Below, piece after piece: positions 50,893 to 59,498 of a stretch of DNA of 64,000 nt. This DNA comes from Thalassovita sp. Its GTDB lineage: Bacteria > Pseudomonadota > Alphaproteobacteria > Rhodobacterales > Rhodobacteraceae. The number at the start of each line of letters is the position of its first letter. Positions within the stretch are counted from its first letter, which is position 1. The notes under the pieces are model-generated. The model was not told the origin of the DNA. It did not search any database and worked only from the letters and a program-made list of their open reading frames with translations. Location of the stretch: NCBI GenBank assembly GCA_017792425.1, contig CP051233.1, positions 1 to 64,000 on the forward strand, written 5' to 3'. The position numbers and the translations under genes are program-made.

Positions 50893-50972
50893 TTTTTTCT
50901 TGGTCCAAATACCCCGGGGGGAGCGTTTGAAATCCACCGGATTTCCAACGTGGGGGGGCAGCCCCCCCTGCC
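50893..50972. repeat. Intergenic element with three stacked palindromes
   Basis: TTTTTTCTTGGTCCAAATAC is followed by CCCCGGGGGG, GAAATCC-ACC-GGATTTC (50929-50945) and G7-CAG-C7 (50952-50968). It lies between convergent genes, so it may act as a bidirectional terminator. The layout matches GC-rich palindromic elements common in Rhodobacteraceae intergenic DNA, as far as I recall. Confidence 0.55.
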
Positions 50973-50976
50973 CGAC

Positions 50977-51828
50977 CTATTTCACCAGCACCACCGGCAC
51001 CTTGCAGGTGCGGATCATCTGGGTAGTTGTGGACCCGATGATCATGCTGCGGATACGCGAATGGCCATAGGCGCCCATGACCAGCAGGTCGTGGCCCTCG
51101 GCCTCGATCAGGTCGGCCAGGGCGGTTTCCGGCGCACCCTGCACGATCTTCACCGCGGCCGAGTGGCCACCGGCGGCCAGCGTGGCGCGGGCGTCGTCCA
51201 GCCCGCGTTTCACAGTGTCGCTCGGTGTGCCGACTGTCACCACGGTGCAGGCAAGCCCCGCAAACAGCGGGTTGCGGGCGACATAGTCCACCGCCTTCAT
51301 CGCGCTGACGCCGCCGTCATAGGCGATCAGCACCTTTTCAATCGGTTTGAATGCCCGGCTGGCGACAAAGACCGGGGCCTTGGCCGCCCGCACGATCCGT
51401 TCCAGGTTGGATCCCAGGTGCATCCTTGCGAAATCCGCCGCCTCGCCGCGTTTTCCGATCACCACCATCTGCGCGCCCACTTCCTGTTCGGTGACGGTTT
51501 CCACGATGTCGCCATGGCGCAGGCGCAGCGCGATGTCGGCCACGCCGTCGCCTTCGATGATTGCCTTGGCGTCATCCAGAATCGCGCGGCCCTGCGCCTG
51601 CGCCAGCTTGGCGCGTTGGGCGTCCAGTTCGGCCAGTTCGCTCATGATCGCGGTACGTGCGCCCAGCCGCAGATTACCGCTGAGATCGCCTGAGCCGCCC
51701 TCGCGTCGACCCAGCACGTGGAACAATTCCACCGGCGCGCCGGTGCGGGCGGCAATCCAGGCGACGTGGTGGCACACGCTTTCGGAATACACCGAGCCGT
51801 CCACCAATGCGATGATCTTGCTTGTCAT
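50977..51828 (-). CDS. Tandem universal stress protein
   Basis: The 283-residue cytosolic protein has two UspA domains. The first starts KIIALVDGSVYSE and ends with GKRGEAADFARMHLGSNLER; the second starts KVLIAYDGGVSAMKA and ends with GAYGHSRIRSMIIGSTTTQM (in part), which matches the ATP-binding G-2x-G-9x-G(S/T) pattern. It follows the SulP transporter gene by 12 bases, so the two are one unit. Confidence 0.93.
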   Translation of the reverse strand: MTSKIIALVDGSVYSESVCHHVAWIAARTGAPVELFHVLGRREGGSGDLSGNLRLGARTAIMSELAELDAQRAKLAQAQGRAILDDAKAIIEGDGVADIALRLRHGDIVETVTEQEVGAQMVVIGKRGEAADFARMHLGSNLERIVRAAKAPVFVASRAFKPIEKVLIAYDGGVSAMKAVDYVARNPLFAGLACTVVTVGTPSDTVKRGLDDARATLAAGGHSAAVKIVQGAPETALADLIEAEGHDLLVMGAYGHSRIRSMIIGSTTTQMIRTCKVPVVLVK

Positions 51829-51840
51829 GGTTCTGTCCCC

Positions 51841-53325
51841 TCAGTGCGCCAGCAGCTTGTCCATCGCGCCGGGCTTGTCATGTTCGGCCAGCCGGTCGAC
51901 GATGGTGCTGGAGGCTTCGTTCATGCCGATGATTTCCACCTCGGCCCCTTCGCGGCGGAATTTGAGCACGGCCATGTCCAGCGCCGCAACCGACGAAATG
52001 TCCCAGATATGCGCGCGGCTGACGTCGATGATGACGCGCTCCAGCGCCTCGCGGAAATCGAAGGCTTTCATGAAATCCTCGGACGAGGCAAAGAACAACT
52101 GGCCTTCGATGATGTAGCGGCGTTCGCGGCCGTCGGCGGACAGTTCGCTGTGCACGGCGAAAAGCTGCGCGATTTTCCAGGCAAAGAAGATGCCCGACAG
52201 CAGCACGCCCACCAGCACACCGATGGCAAGGTTATGCGTGAACACCACGAACACCACCGTGGCCACCATCACGATAGAGGACGAAGGCGGGTGATCGCGC
52301 AGGTTCTTCAGAGACGACCAGCTGAAGGTGCCGACCGACACCATGATCATGATCGCCACCAGCGCGGCCATCGGGATGCGCGCGACGTGATCGCCCAGGA
52401 ACACCACCAGCACCAGCAGGACGGCGCCCGCGACGAAGGTGGACAGGCGCCCGCGCCCGCCGGATTTCACGTTGATCATGGACTGGCCGATCATGGCGCA
52501 GCCCGCCATGCCACCGATGAAACCAGTGCAGAAATTGGCGATACCCTGCCCGACGCATTCCTGGTTCTTGGATGAGGTCGTATCGGTCAGTTCATCCACC
52601 AGGTTCTGGGTCATCAGGCTTTCCAGCAGGCCCACGGCGGCCACGGCGGCCGAATAGGGCAGGATGATCATCAGGGTTTCCAGCGTCAGCGGAATGTCCG
52701 GCAGCAAGAAGATCGGCAGGGTGTCGGGCAGTTCACCCATGTCGCCCACGGTACGCAGGTCCAGCCCCAGTGACAGCGATACGGCGGTCAGGATGACGAT
52801 GCAGACCAGCGGCGAGGGGATCGCCTTGGTCAGCAGCGGGAAGGTGTAGATGATCCCCAGCCCCGCCGCGACCATGACATAGGTCAGGGGCGGGACGTTG
52901 ATCAGTTCGGGCAGTTGCGCCATGAAGATCAGGATCGCCAGCGCATTGACGAAACCCGTCATCACGGACCGCGACACGAACCGCATCACGTATCCAAGCC
53001 TCAGGATGCCCGCGCCGACCTGCAGCACCCCGGCCAGGATCGTGGCGGCCAGCAGGTATTGCAGCCCGTGTTCCTTGACCAGCGTCACCATCAGCACGGC
53101 GGTGGCGGCGGTGGCGGCAGAAATCATCCCCGGACGCCCACCGACGATGGCGGTGATCACGGCGATGGAAAAGGACGCGTACAGCCCGACCTTGGGGTCC
53201 ACGCCCGCGATGATGGAAAAGGCGATCGCCTCGGGGATCAGGGCCAGGGCCACGACAAGGCCCGAAAGCAGGTCGCCCTTGACGTTGCGGGTCCATTCCC
53301 GGCCATAAGAAGAGAGGGATAACAT
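51841..53325 (-). CDS. SulP-family anion transporter with STAS domain
   Basis: The 494-residue inner-membrane protein has the SLC26/SulP transport domain (GLVVALALIPEAIAFSIIAG, GFIGGMAGCAMIGQSMINV, about 11-14 helices) and a C-terminal STAS domain (about 390-490, FASSEDFMKAFDFR, DISSVAALDMAVLKFRREGA). Substrates of SulP proteins include sulfate and bicarbonate; here it is not known. It heads a two-gene unit with the universal stress protein. Confidence 0.92.
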   Translation of the reverse strand: MLSLSSYGREWTRNVKGDLLSGLVVALALIPEAIAFSIIAGVDPKVGLYASFSIAVITAIVGGRPGMISAATAATAVLMVTLVKEHGLQYLLAATILAGVLQVGAGILRLGYVMRFVSRSVMTGFVNALAILIFMAQLPELINVPPLTYVMVAAGLGIIYTFPLLTKAIPSPLVCIVILTAVSLSLGLDLRTVGDMGELPDTLPIFLLPDIPLTLETLMIILPYSAAVAAVGLLESLMTQNLVDELTDTTSSKNQECVGQGIANFCTGFIGGMAGCAMIGQSMINVKSGGRGRLSTFVAGAVLLVLVVFLGDHVARIPMAALVAIMIMVSVGTFSWSSLKNLRDHPPSSSIVMVATVVFVVFTHNLAIGVLVGVLLSGIFFAWKIAQLFAVHSELSADGRERRYIIEGQLFFASSEDFMKAFDFREALERVIIDVSRAHIWDISSVAALDMAVLKFRREGAEVEIIGMNEASSTIVDRLAEHDKPGAMDKLLAH

Positions 53326-53418
53326 GGGCAATCGGGCCTCCGTCTCCGGCCTGCTGGATTGCGGCCGGGCAAGTCTTTCGGTCTGTCAGATCGTGTTCGG
53401 GGGCTTGTTGCCCCACGG

Positions 53419-53457
53419 TTCGCGGGTTCCGGGGCTTATAGCGGCTTTGCCCGCGAA
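53419..53457. repeat. Inverted repeat upstream of the DUF2189 gene
   Basis: TTCGCGGG and CCCGCGAA (8 bp) are 23 bases apart in the 297-base divergent spacer between the SulP and DUF2189 genes. Nothing else in the spacer is supported as a gene; an upstream in-frame extension of the DUF2189 gene looks non-coding. Confidence 0.35.
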
Positions 53458-53622
53458 CTCAACCCAAGCCGCCGGTCGAGAGATTTTGAACGCGAAGATG
53501 ACGGTTTCGTGATAGGGTGGGCACAGGCCGACGTCGTTTCAGACCTCGCCTTCCTGACAAGAAGACGCGGCCCTGCTGCGCGGACCAGCGCCGGCCTGCC
53601 TTATCAGAAGGGAGGAGGAGAC

Positions 53623-54492
53623 ATGGTCAAGACAATCGGAAACCCGCTGAGCTGGGGCAGCCATCTGCTGCACGAAGCCAGTCACGCGATGAGTCTGGCG
53701 ACAGGCAGTCTGGGCAGCCACGACATGCAGATGCCGCAAACCCGGCGGCTGACGGCCAATGACATCAGGCGCGCGCTGCGCAAGGGATACGAGGATTTCG
53801 CCCATTTCCGCACCGACGTGATGTTCCTGGTGCTGATGTACCCGGTGATCGGGGCAGCACTGGTCTACATGGCGTTCCAGCGGGACATGCTGCCGCTGAT
53901 CTTTCCGATGGCGGCGGGCTTTGCGTTGCTGGGGCCGCTGGCGGCGGTCGGGCTGTATGAACTCAGCCGCTGCCGGGAACGCGGCATGAAAGCAGGCTGG
54001 GGTGCGGCGCTGTCGGTGTTCAAACCCTATGTTGCAGCGCCGGTGCTGGCGCTGGGGTTCTACCTGATCGTCTTGTTCCTGCTGTGGATGTATGCCGCGG
54101 CCTGGATTCACGACGTCACGATGGGGCCAAACACGGCGGCCAACCTGCGTGATTTCATCGGTCAGGTGCTGACAACGGACGGCGGGCACATGATGATTCT
54201 GATCGGCATGGGCGTGGGGCTGCTGTTCGCGCTGGCCGCGCTGGTGGTCAGCCTGGTCAGCTTCCCGATGCTGGTGGACCGGCAGGTGGGCCTGCCCGTG
54301 GCGGTGGCGACATCGCTGCGCGTCGCCCGCAAAAGCCCGATTGCCACGCTGCAATGGGGGCTGGTCGTGGCGGTAACGCTGGCTGTCGCGTCGATCCCGA
54401 TGTTCCTGGGACTGGTGATCGCGCTGCCGGTGCTGGGTCACGCAACGTGGCACCTGTACCGCGCGGCGGTCAGGTTCCAGACACCGATGTAG
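53623..54492 (+). CDS. DUF2189 integral membrane protein
   Basis: The 289-residue inner-membrane protein has about six transmembrane segments with the DUF2189 pattern: an N-terminal soluble part (RRLTANDIRRALRKGYEDF), YPVIGAALVYMAF, FALLGPLAAVGLYELSRCRE and SLRVARKSPIATLQWG. Function is unknown. A very strong GGAGGAGG precedes the chosen ATG. Confidence 0.88.
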   Translation: MVKTIGNPLSWGSHLLHEASHAMSLATGSLGSHDMQMPQTRRLTANDIRRALRKGYEDFAHFRTDVMFLVLMYPVIGAALVYMAFQRDMLPLIFPMAAGFALLGPLAAVGLYELSRCRERGMKAGWGAALSVFKPYVAAPVLALGFYLIVLFLLWMYAAAWIHDVTMGPNTAANLRDFIGQVLTTDGGHMMILIGMGVGLLFALAALVVSLVSFPMLVDRQVGLPVAVATSLRVARKSPIATLQWGLVVAVTLAVASIPMFLGLVIALPVLGHATWHLYRAAVRFQTPM

Positions 54493-54498
54493 GCGGAC

Positions 54499-55359
54499 TC
54501 AGACCTGATAGGTCGGGTGGAAGGTTCCGGCGGGGGAGAGGGTGAAGATCTCGAACCCGCTGGCGGTGACGCCAATCGAGTGCTCGAACTGCGCGCTCAG
54601 TGACTTGTCGCGGGTCACGGCGGTCCAGTCATCCGACAGCACCTTGGTTTCCGGGCGGCCGAGGTTCACCATCGGTTCGATGGTGAAGAACATGCCTTCT
54701 TCCAGCACCGGGCCGGTTCCCGGACGGCCATAGTGCAGCACGTTCGGCGGGGCATGGAACACCCGGCCCAGACCATGGCCGCAGAAATCGCGCACGACGC
54801 TCATGCGGTGGCCTTCGACATAGCTTTGGATCGCGTGGCCGATGTCACCGAAGGTGTTGCCCGGCTTGACCATCTCTATGCCCTTGAACAGGGCGTCATG
54901 GGTGACCTGGATCAGGCGTTCGGCCTTGCGCGACAGTTTCCCGGCCACGTACATGCGAGAGGTGTCGCCGAACCAGCCATCCACGATCACCGTCACGTCG
55001 ATGTTCAGGATATCGCCATCCTTCAGCTTCTTGTCGCCGGGGATACCGTGGCAGACCACGTGGTTCAGGCTGATGCAACTGGCGTGCTGATAGCCCTTGT
55101 AGCCGATAGTGGCCGACTTGCTGCCCTTGGCGGTGACCTTGTCCTCGATGATCTTGTCGATCTCGCCGGTGGTCTGGCCGGGAAAGACATGCTCGGCAAT
55201 CTCGTCCAGGATCTCGGCGGCGATCTGGCCAGCCTTGTGCATCCCGGCGAAATCCGCCGCTTCGTGGATACGGATCCCTTCGCGGGTCACGCGGCCATCG
55301 TGCTTGTCTTTCAAGGGTCTACTCCGTCGCAGGGTCATTTCGTCAGTTTCTACAGGCAT
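54499..55359 (-). CDS. map: Type I methionine aminopeptidase
   Basis: The 286-residue enzyme removes N-terminal methionine from new proteins. The five metal ligands are visible: Asp pair in NIDVTVIVDGWFGDTSRM, His in CGHGLGRVFHAPP, Glu in FTIEPMV and Glu in FEHSIGVTA. It is about 20 residues longer than E. coli Map at the N-terminus; ATG at 55338 is an alternative start. It lies 25 bases downstream of sfsA. Confidence 0.96.
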   Translation of the reverse strand: MPVETDEMTLRRSRPLKDKHDGRVTREGIRIHEAADFAGMHKAGQIAAEILDEIAEHVFPGQTTGEIDKIIEDKVTAKGSKSATIGYKGYQHASCISLNHVVCHGIPGDKKLKDGDILNIDVTVIVDGWFGDTSRMYVAGKLSRKAERLIQVTHDALFKGIEMVKPGNTFGDIGHAIQSYVEGHRMSVVRDFCGHGLGRVFHAPPNVLHYGRPGTGPVLEEGMFFTIEPMVNLGRPETKVLSDDWTAVTRDKSLSAQFEHSIGVTASGFEIFTLSPAGTFHPTYQV

Positions 55360-55384
55360 TTGCCGCCAAGGGCCAGTGCACCCG

Positions 55385-56086
55385 TCACCGCAGAGTCAAC
55401 TGCCCGGCCAGATCAACGCCCCGGGGGGTGATATGGGTGCCAAAGACCAGCGTTTCCACCCCCCCAGCGCGGGCCTGTTCAAAGGCCGCCGCATAAGCCG
55501 GATCAATGTCCGCCGCCAGCGTGAACCCAATGCAATCCGTCCGTTGCACAAGGTAGAGCATCACGGCGCGATGGCCAGCCTGCGCCATCTGCGCCAGTTC
55601 GCCCAGATGCTTGGCGCCGCGAACGGTGACGCTGTCGGGAAATTCGGCAAGGCCGGGCTGGCGGGACAAGGTCACGCTTTTGACCTCGACATAGGTGTCG
55701 GGCTGTCCGTTCCCGGTCAGCAGGAAATCAATGCGGCTGTTCTGGCCGTAGTTCACCTCTGGCCGGATGGTGGCATAGCCGGTCAGCCCCGGCACCTGCC
55801 CCGCCTGCAACGCGGCCTTCAGCGCGCGATTGGGAACCGATGTATCGACGCCGGTGAAATGGCCATTTCCATGATCTACCAGACGCCAGCCGTATTTCAG
55901 TTTCTTCTTCGGATCGTCATTCGGCTCCAGCCAGATTCGGGTGCCGGGGTCCGCCAGACCCAGCATCGAACCGGGATTGGCGCAGTGGGCGGTCACCTCT
56001 GACCCGTCCTGCAACCGGCAATCGGCCAGAAACCGCTTATACCGGCGGATCAGCGTGGCAGGCACAAGAGGGGTAGGAAAGCGCAT
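55385..56086 (-). CDS. sfsA: SfsA, DNA/RNA nuclease family
   Basis: The 233-residue protein has the SfsA pattern: RRYKRFLADCRLQDG, CANPGSMLGLADPGTRIWL (in part), RIDFLLTG and YVEVKSVTLS with nuclease-like Asp/Glu/Lys residues. SfsA was first linked to sugar fermentation in E. coli, and the family is now regarded as nucleic-acid-cleaving. Same strand as map. Confidence 0.93.
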   Translation of the reverse strand: MRFPTPLVPATLIRRYKRFLADCRLQDGSEVTAHCANPGSMLGLADPGTRIWLEPNDDPKKKLKYGWRLVDHGNGHFTGVDTSVPNRALKAALQAGQVPGLTGYATIRPEVNYGQNSRIDFLLTGNGQPDTYVEVKSVTLSRQPGLAEFPDSVTVRGAKHLGELAQMAQAGHRAVMLYLVQRTDCIGFTLAADIDPAYAAAFEQARAGGVETLVFGTHITPRGVDLAGQLTLR

Positions 56087-56137
56087 GCCCCGCGCCTATA
56101 CCGATGGTGGAGTTTTCGCAAGACGAGGGAGGGCGCG

Positions 56138-56857
56138 ATGGCCAATCCGACCGCCGCCATGCTGGTCATCGGGGATGAAATCCTGTCCGGCCGCACGCGG
56201 GACAGTAATATGAACTACCTTGCCAAGGAATTGACCCGCGCCGGGATCGACCTGAAAGAGGCGCGGATCGTTTCGGACAGCCCGAACGCCATCGTGAAAG
56301 CGGTGCGGTCGCTGTCGGCGGCCTATGACCACGTGTTCACCTCGGGCGGGATCGGGCCGACGCATGACGACATCACTGCCGAATGCGTGGCGCGCGCCTT
56401 TGACACGCCGATCGGCATCCGCAGCGATGCCCGCGCCCTGCTGGAGGCGCATTACGCGCGTACCGGCGGAGAGCTGAACGCCGCCCGCCTGCGCATGGCG
56501 CGCATCCCGGACGGGGCGACGCTGATCGACAACCCGGTATCCACCGCGCCGGGGTTCAGCATCGGTAACGTGCATGTCATGGCGGGCGTGCCCGCCGTGT
56601 TCGAGGCAATGGTGGCCAGCGTCCTGCCCACCCTGACCGGGGGGCAACCCCTGTTGTCCCAGACCCTGCGGATCGAACGCGGCGAGGGCGAGATCGCCGG
56701 GCCGCTGGGCGACTTGGCGGCAGAGTATCCCGATCTGTCCATCGGCAGCTATCCCTTTCAGACCAATGGCATTTTCGGGGCGCATATCGTTATTCGCGGG
56801 CATGACGGCGGACAGGTGGACGCCGCGATGACCCGCTTGTCGGAGCTGTTCGCATGA
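56138..56857 (+). CDS. CinA-like molybdopterin-binding domain protein
   Basis: The 239-residue protein carries the MoCF_biosynth fold of competence/damage-inducible CinA (MLVIGDEILSGRTRDSN, FTSGGIGPTHDDITAECVA in part) but lacks the C-terminal PncC deamidase domain. In other bacteria this N-terminal part acts on ADP-ribose-type nucleotides; its role here is not known. It is first of a four-gene operon and overlaps the acetyltransferase gene by four bases. Confidence 0.9.
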   Translation: MANPTAAMLVIGDEILSGRTRDSNMNYLAKELTRAGIDLKEARIVSDSPNAIVKAVRSLSAAYDHVFTSGGIGPTHDDITAECVARAFDTPIGIRSDARALLEAHYARTGGELNAARLRMARIPDGATLIDNPVSTAPGFSIGNVHVMAGVPAVFEAMVASVLPTLTGGQPLLSQTLRIERGEGEIAGPLGDLAAEYPDLSIGSYPFQTNGIFGAHIVIRGHDGGQVDAAMTRLSELFA

Positions 56858-57585
56858 CCCTGCCCAATGCCACAAAACTGTATGACGTGATTGATGGCAC
56901 CTGGCCCGCGGCCAGCGTGCAGCAGGTGGGCCAGTGGCTGATCCGCGAGGGCGGCGGCGGCGGTCAGCGGGTGTCCTCGGCCACCGCGCTGTCATTTGAA
57001 ACCCGCGACGACATCGCCACCGCCGAAGCGGCCATGCAAACGCTGGGCCAGCCCCGCCTGTTCCAGATCCGCGAAGGCGATACGGCGCTGGATGCCGCGC
57101 TGGAGGATCGTGGCTACAGGGTGGTGGACCCGGTCAACCTGTGGGTAGCGCCCGTTGAAACCGTGGCCACGCAATTTCCGCCGCCGGTAACGGCCTTCAC
57201 GGTGTGGGAACCGCTGGCGATCCAGATCGACATGTGGGCCAAGGGCGGTATCGGGCCGGGCCGCATCGCCGTGATGAACCGCGCCGAAGGGCCGAAAACC
57301 GCCCTTCTGGGCCGCCTGCACGACAGCCCCGCCGGGTGCGCCTTTGCCGCCATCCACGGGGACACGGCGATGGTTCACGCCATCTATGTACTGCAACATC
57401 AACGCAAGCAGGGCATGGCCCGCTGGTTCATGCGACTGGCCGCCTTCTGGGCGCGGGACAACGGGGCAACATACCTGTCAGTCGCCTGCACGCAGGACAA
57501 CACCGCCGCCAACGCGCTGTATTCCAGCCTTGGCATGACGCGGGTCGGCCAATACCATTACAGAAAACACCAAGACGATATTTGA
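56854..57585 (+). CDS. GNAT-family N-acetyltransferase
   Basis: The 243-residue protein has a C-terminal GNAT domain: AMVHAIYVLQHQRKQGMARW (acetyl-CoA loop, variant Q/RxxGxA) and YLSVACTQDNTAANALYSSL (in part). The N-terminal half resembles a degenerate second GNAT fold. Substrate unknown. One base separates it from the AhpD-like gene. Confidence 0.87.
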   Translation: MTLPNATKLYDVIDGTWPAASVQQVGQWLIREGGGGGQRVSSATALSFETRDDIATAEAAMQTLGQPRLFQIREGDTALDAALEDRGYRVVDPVNLWVAPVETVATQFPPPVTAFTVWEPLAIQIDMWAKGGIGPGRIAVMNRAEGPKTALLGRLHDSPAGCAFAAIHGDTAMVHAIYVLQHQRKQGMARWFMRLAAFWARDNGATYLSVACTQDNTAANALYSSLGMTRVGQYHYRKHQDDI

Positions 57586-57586
57586 G

Positions 57587-58159
57587 ATGAGCAAGCCCAA
57601 TCAGCCCATTGCCCTGAACCTGCCGCCGGTCGATCCCCTGCCAGAGGCCACCGCAAAATACTTTGCCATCTGCCAGGAAAAGCTGGGGCTGGTGCCCAAC
57701 GTGCTGCAGGCGCATGCGTTCGACATCGACAAGCTGAACGCATTTACCGCGCTGTATAACGACCTGATGCTGGGCGACAGCGGCCTGACCAAGCTGGAGC
57801 GCGAGATGATCGCGGTCACGGTGTCGTCGGAAAACAAGTGTTTCTATTGCCTGACTGCCCACGGCGCGGCGGTGCGCGAACTGTCGGGCGACCCGAAGTT
57901 GGGCGAGGCGCTGGTGATGAACTATCGCGTGGCCGACCTGACGCCGAAACAGCGGGCCATGCTGGATTTCGCCGTCCTGATGACCAAGGCAAGCGCCACG
58001 ATCGAGGAAACCGACCGTCAGGCACTGCGTGACACGGGATGGACGGACCGGGATATCTGGGACATCGCCAATATCGCGGCGTTCTACAACATGACGAACC
58101 GCGTGGCCTCGGCCTTGGACATGCGTCCGAACGACGAGTATCACGCACGGTTCCGCTGA
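57587..58159 (+). CDS. Peroxidase-related protein, AhpD/CMD family
   Basis: The 190-residue all-helical protein has the carboxymuconolactone-decarboxylase/AhpD active site ENKCFYCLTAHGAAVRE, with the CxxC redox pair and downstream His. It starts with the conserved LPPVDPLPEATAKYF of the uncharacterised peroxidase-related subfamily. It probably reduces peroxides; electron donor unknown. The stop overlaps the next start (TGATG). Confidence 0.9.
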   Translation: MSKPNQPIALNLPPVDPLPEATAKYFAICQEKLGLVPNVLQAHAFDIDKLNAFTALYNDLMLGDSGLTKLEREMIAVTVSSENKCFYCLTAHGAAVRELSGDPKLGEALVMNYRVADLTPKQRAMLDFAVLMTKASATIEETDRQALRDTGWTDRDIWDIANIAAFYNMTNRVASALDMRPNDEYHARFR

Positions 58160-59088
58160 TGCTGCGCCTGGCCTGCGCCCTGTGCGTCCTGTGGTGGCCC
58201 TGCGGCGCGGGGGCGCTGACGCTGGAGTTGCCCGCTGCCGCCAAACAACTGGCAGATCAGGTCAGCGCGTCGGACAGCTATGCGCTGCCGATGGGGCCTT
58301 TCGCGGGCGGCGCTGTTCCCAGTCAGAACCTGGAAGGCGTGGTCACCCGGCAAAGCTGGCAGGTCGGCAGTCAGGGGCTGACCTCGTTGCAGCTTTACGC
58401 GCCGTTGCGCGAACAATTGCAGGCTCAGGGGTACGACGTCCTGTTCGAATGCAGCGGTGCGGATTGCGGCGGGTTTGATTTCCGGTTTGCGACCGAGGTT
58501 CTGCCAGCCCCGTCAATGCACGTGGATCTGACGGATTTCCGTTTCCTGTCGGCGCGTTCGGCGGATAGTGAACATCTGGGCCTGCTGGTCAGCAGAACGG
58601 AAAATGCAGGGTTCGTGCAACTGATCCGGGTCGCCCGGACCGCACTGGAACCCGTCGCGCTGAAAGCGGAACCCAAGCCGGACCCCGTGGTGACGTTGCG
58701 CGCCACCGAACTGCCGCTGATACAGGCGCTGGAAACCCACGGCCATGCCGTTTTGCGCGACCTGTCGTTCGAAACCGGCGCGTCGGCGCTGGGGATTGGG
58801 CCGTTCACATCACTGCAGACGTTGGCGGGGTTCCTCTTGGCCGATCCCGCACGCCGGGTGGCGCTGGTCGGGCATACGGATGCCGTTGGATCGCTGGAAA
58901 ACAACATGGCGCTGTCGAAGCGCCGGGCGGCCTCGGTTCTGGAACGGCTGGTCGAGGCGCATGGCGTGCCGCGTGCGCAACTGGAGGCCGATGGTATCGG
59001 CTATCTGTCGCCGATGACCACCAACCGCACGCCGGAAGGCCGTGAAGCAAACCGTCGGGTCGAGGTGGTTCTGCTGAATACGGAATAG
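58159..59088 (+). CDS. OmpA-family protein with DUF4892-like N-terminal domain
   Basis: This 309-residue exported protein has a short signal peptide (1-19, LACALCVLWWPCGAGA), an N-terminal domain resembling DUF4892 (YALPMGPFAGGAVPSQNLEG, FECSGADCGGFDFRF with a Cys pair), and a C-terminal OmpA peptidoglycan-binding domain (VALVGHTDAVGSLENNMALS, RRAASVLERL, TPEGREANRRVEV). It likely links envelope layers. Coupled to the peroxidase-related gene, which suggests an envelope or redox function. Confidence 0.87.
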   Translation: MLRLACALCVLWWPCGAGALTLELPAAAKQLADQVSASDSYALPMGPFAGGAVPSQNLEGVVTRQSWQVGSQGLTSLQLYAPLREQLQAQGYDVLFECSGADCGGFDFRFATEVLPAPSMHVDLTDFRFLSARSADSEHLGLLVSRTENAGFVQLIRVARTALEPVALKAEPKPDPVVTLRATELPLIQALETHGHAVLRDLSFETGASALGIGPFTSLQTLAGFLLADPARRVALVGHTDAVGSLENNMALSKRRAASVLERLVEAHGVPRAQLEADGIGYLSPMTTNRTPEGREANRRVEVVLLNTE

Positions 59089-59093
59089 CGGGT

Positions 59094-59498
59094 TCAGGCA
59101 GATAAGCCCGTGATCAGGCTTTGCACGCCGACCAGAACCAACCCCAGCGTAGCCAAGTTCCATGAAAACGACCGCAACCACGGCAAGCCTGACGCATATA
59201 GCGGCAGGGAGATGATCCGCCCGCCGAGATATAGCGCGCACCCCCACTGGCTGTAGGGCCCATGCGCCCCGATCAGGTGCGCTACCAACACGCAGACCAC
59301 GAAATAGGGAAAGGTTTCCAGAAAATTGCGGTTTGCCCGGTGCAATCGCCCCGCGATGCCGGTTGGTCGCAGATCCTGATCGCGCGGGCCGACGGTATAG
59401 GCATTGCCGACCTGCGCCTTGAAGGAAAAAGACGCGGCCGAGATATGAACCAGCCCCAGCGGCACCGCGCCCAGCAATGTGTACAACTCAAAGCTCAT
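59094..59498 (-). CDS. MAPEG family membrane protein
   Basis: The 134-residue protein has four hydrophobic helices and the MAPEG pattern: RPTGIAGRLHRANRNFLETFPYF (in part), HLIGAHGPYSQWGCALYLGGR (in part). Eukaryotic relatives are glutathione transferases and peroxidases; bacterial function is mostly unknown. Its start overlaps the end of the glycerate kinase gene by 11 bases, so it is coupled to it. Confidence 0.85.
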   Translation of the reverse strand: MSFELYTLLGAVPLGLVHISAASFSFKAQVGNAYTVGPRDQDLRPTGIAGRLHRANRNFLETFPYFVVCVLVAHLIGAHGPYSQWGCALYLGGRIISLPLYASGLPWLRSFSWNLATLGLVLVGVQSLITGLSA

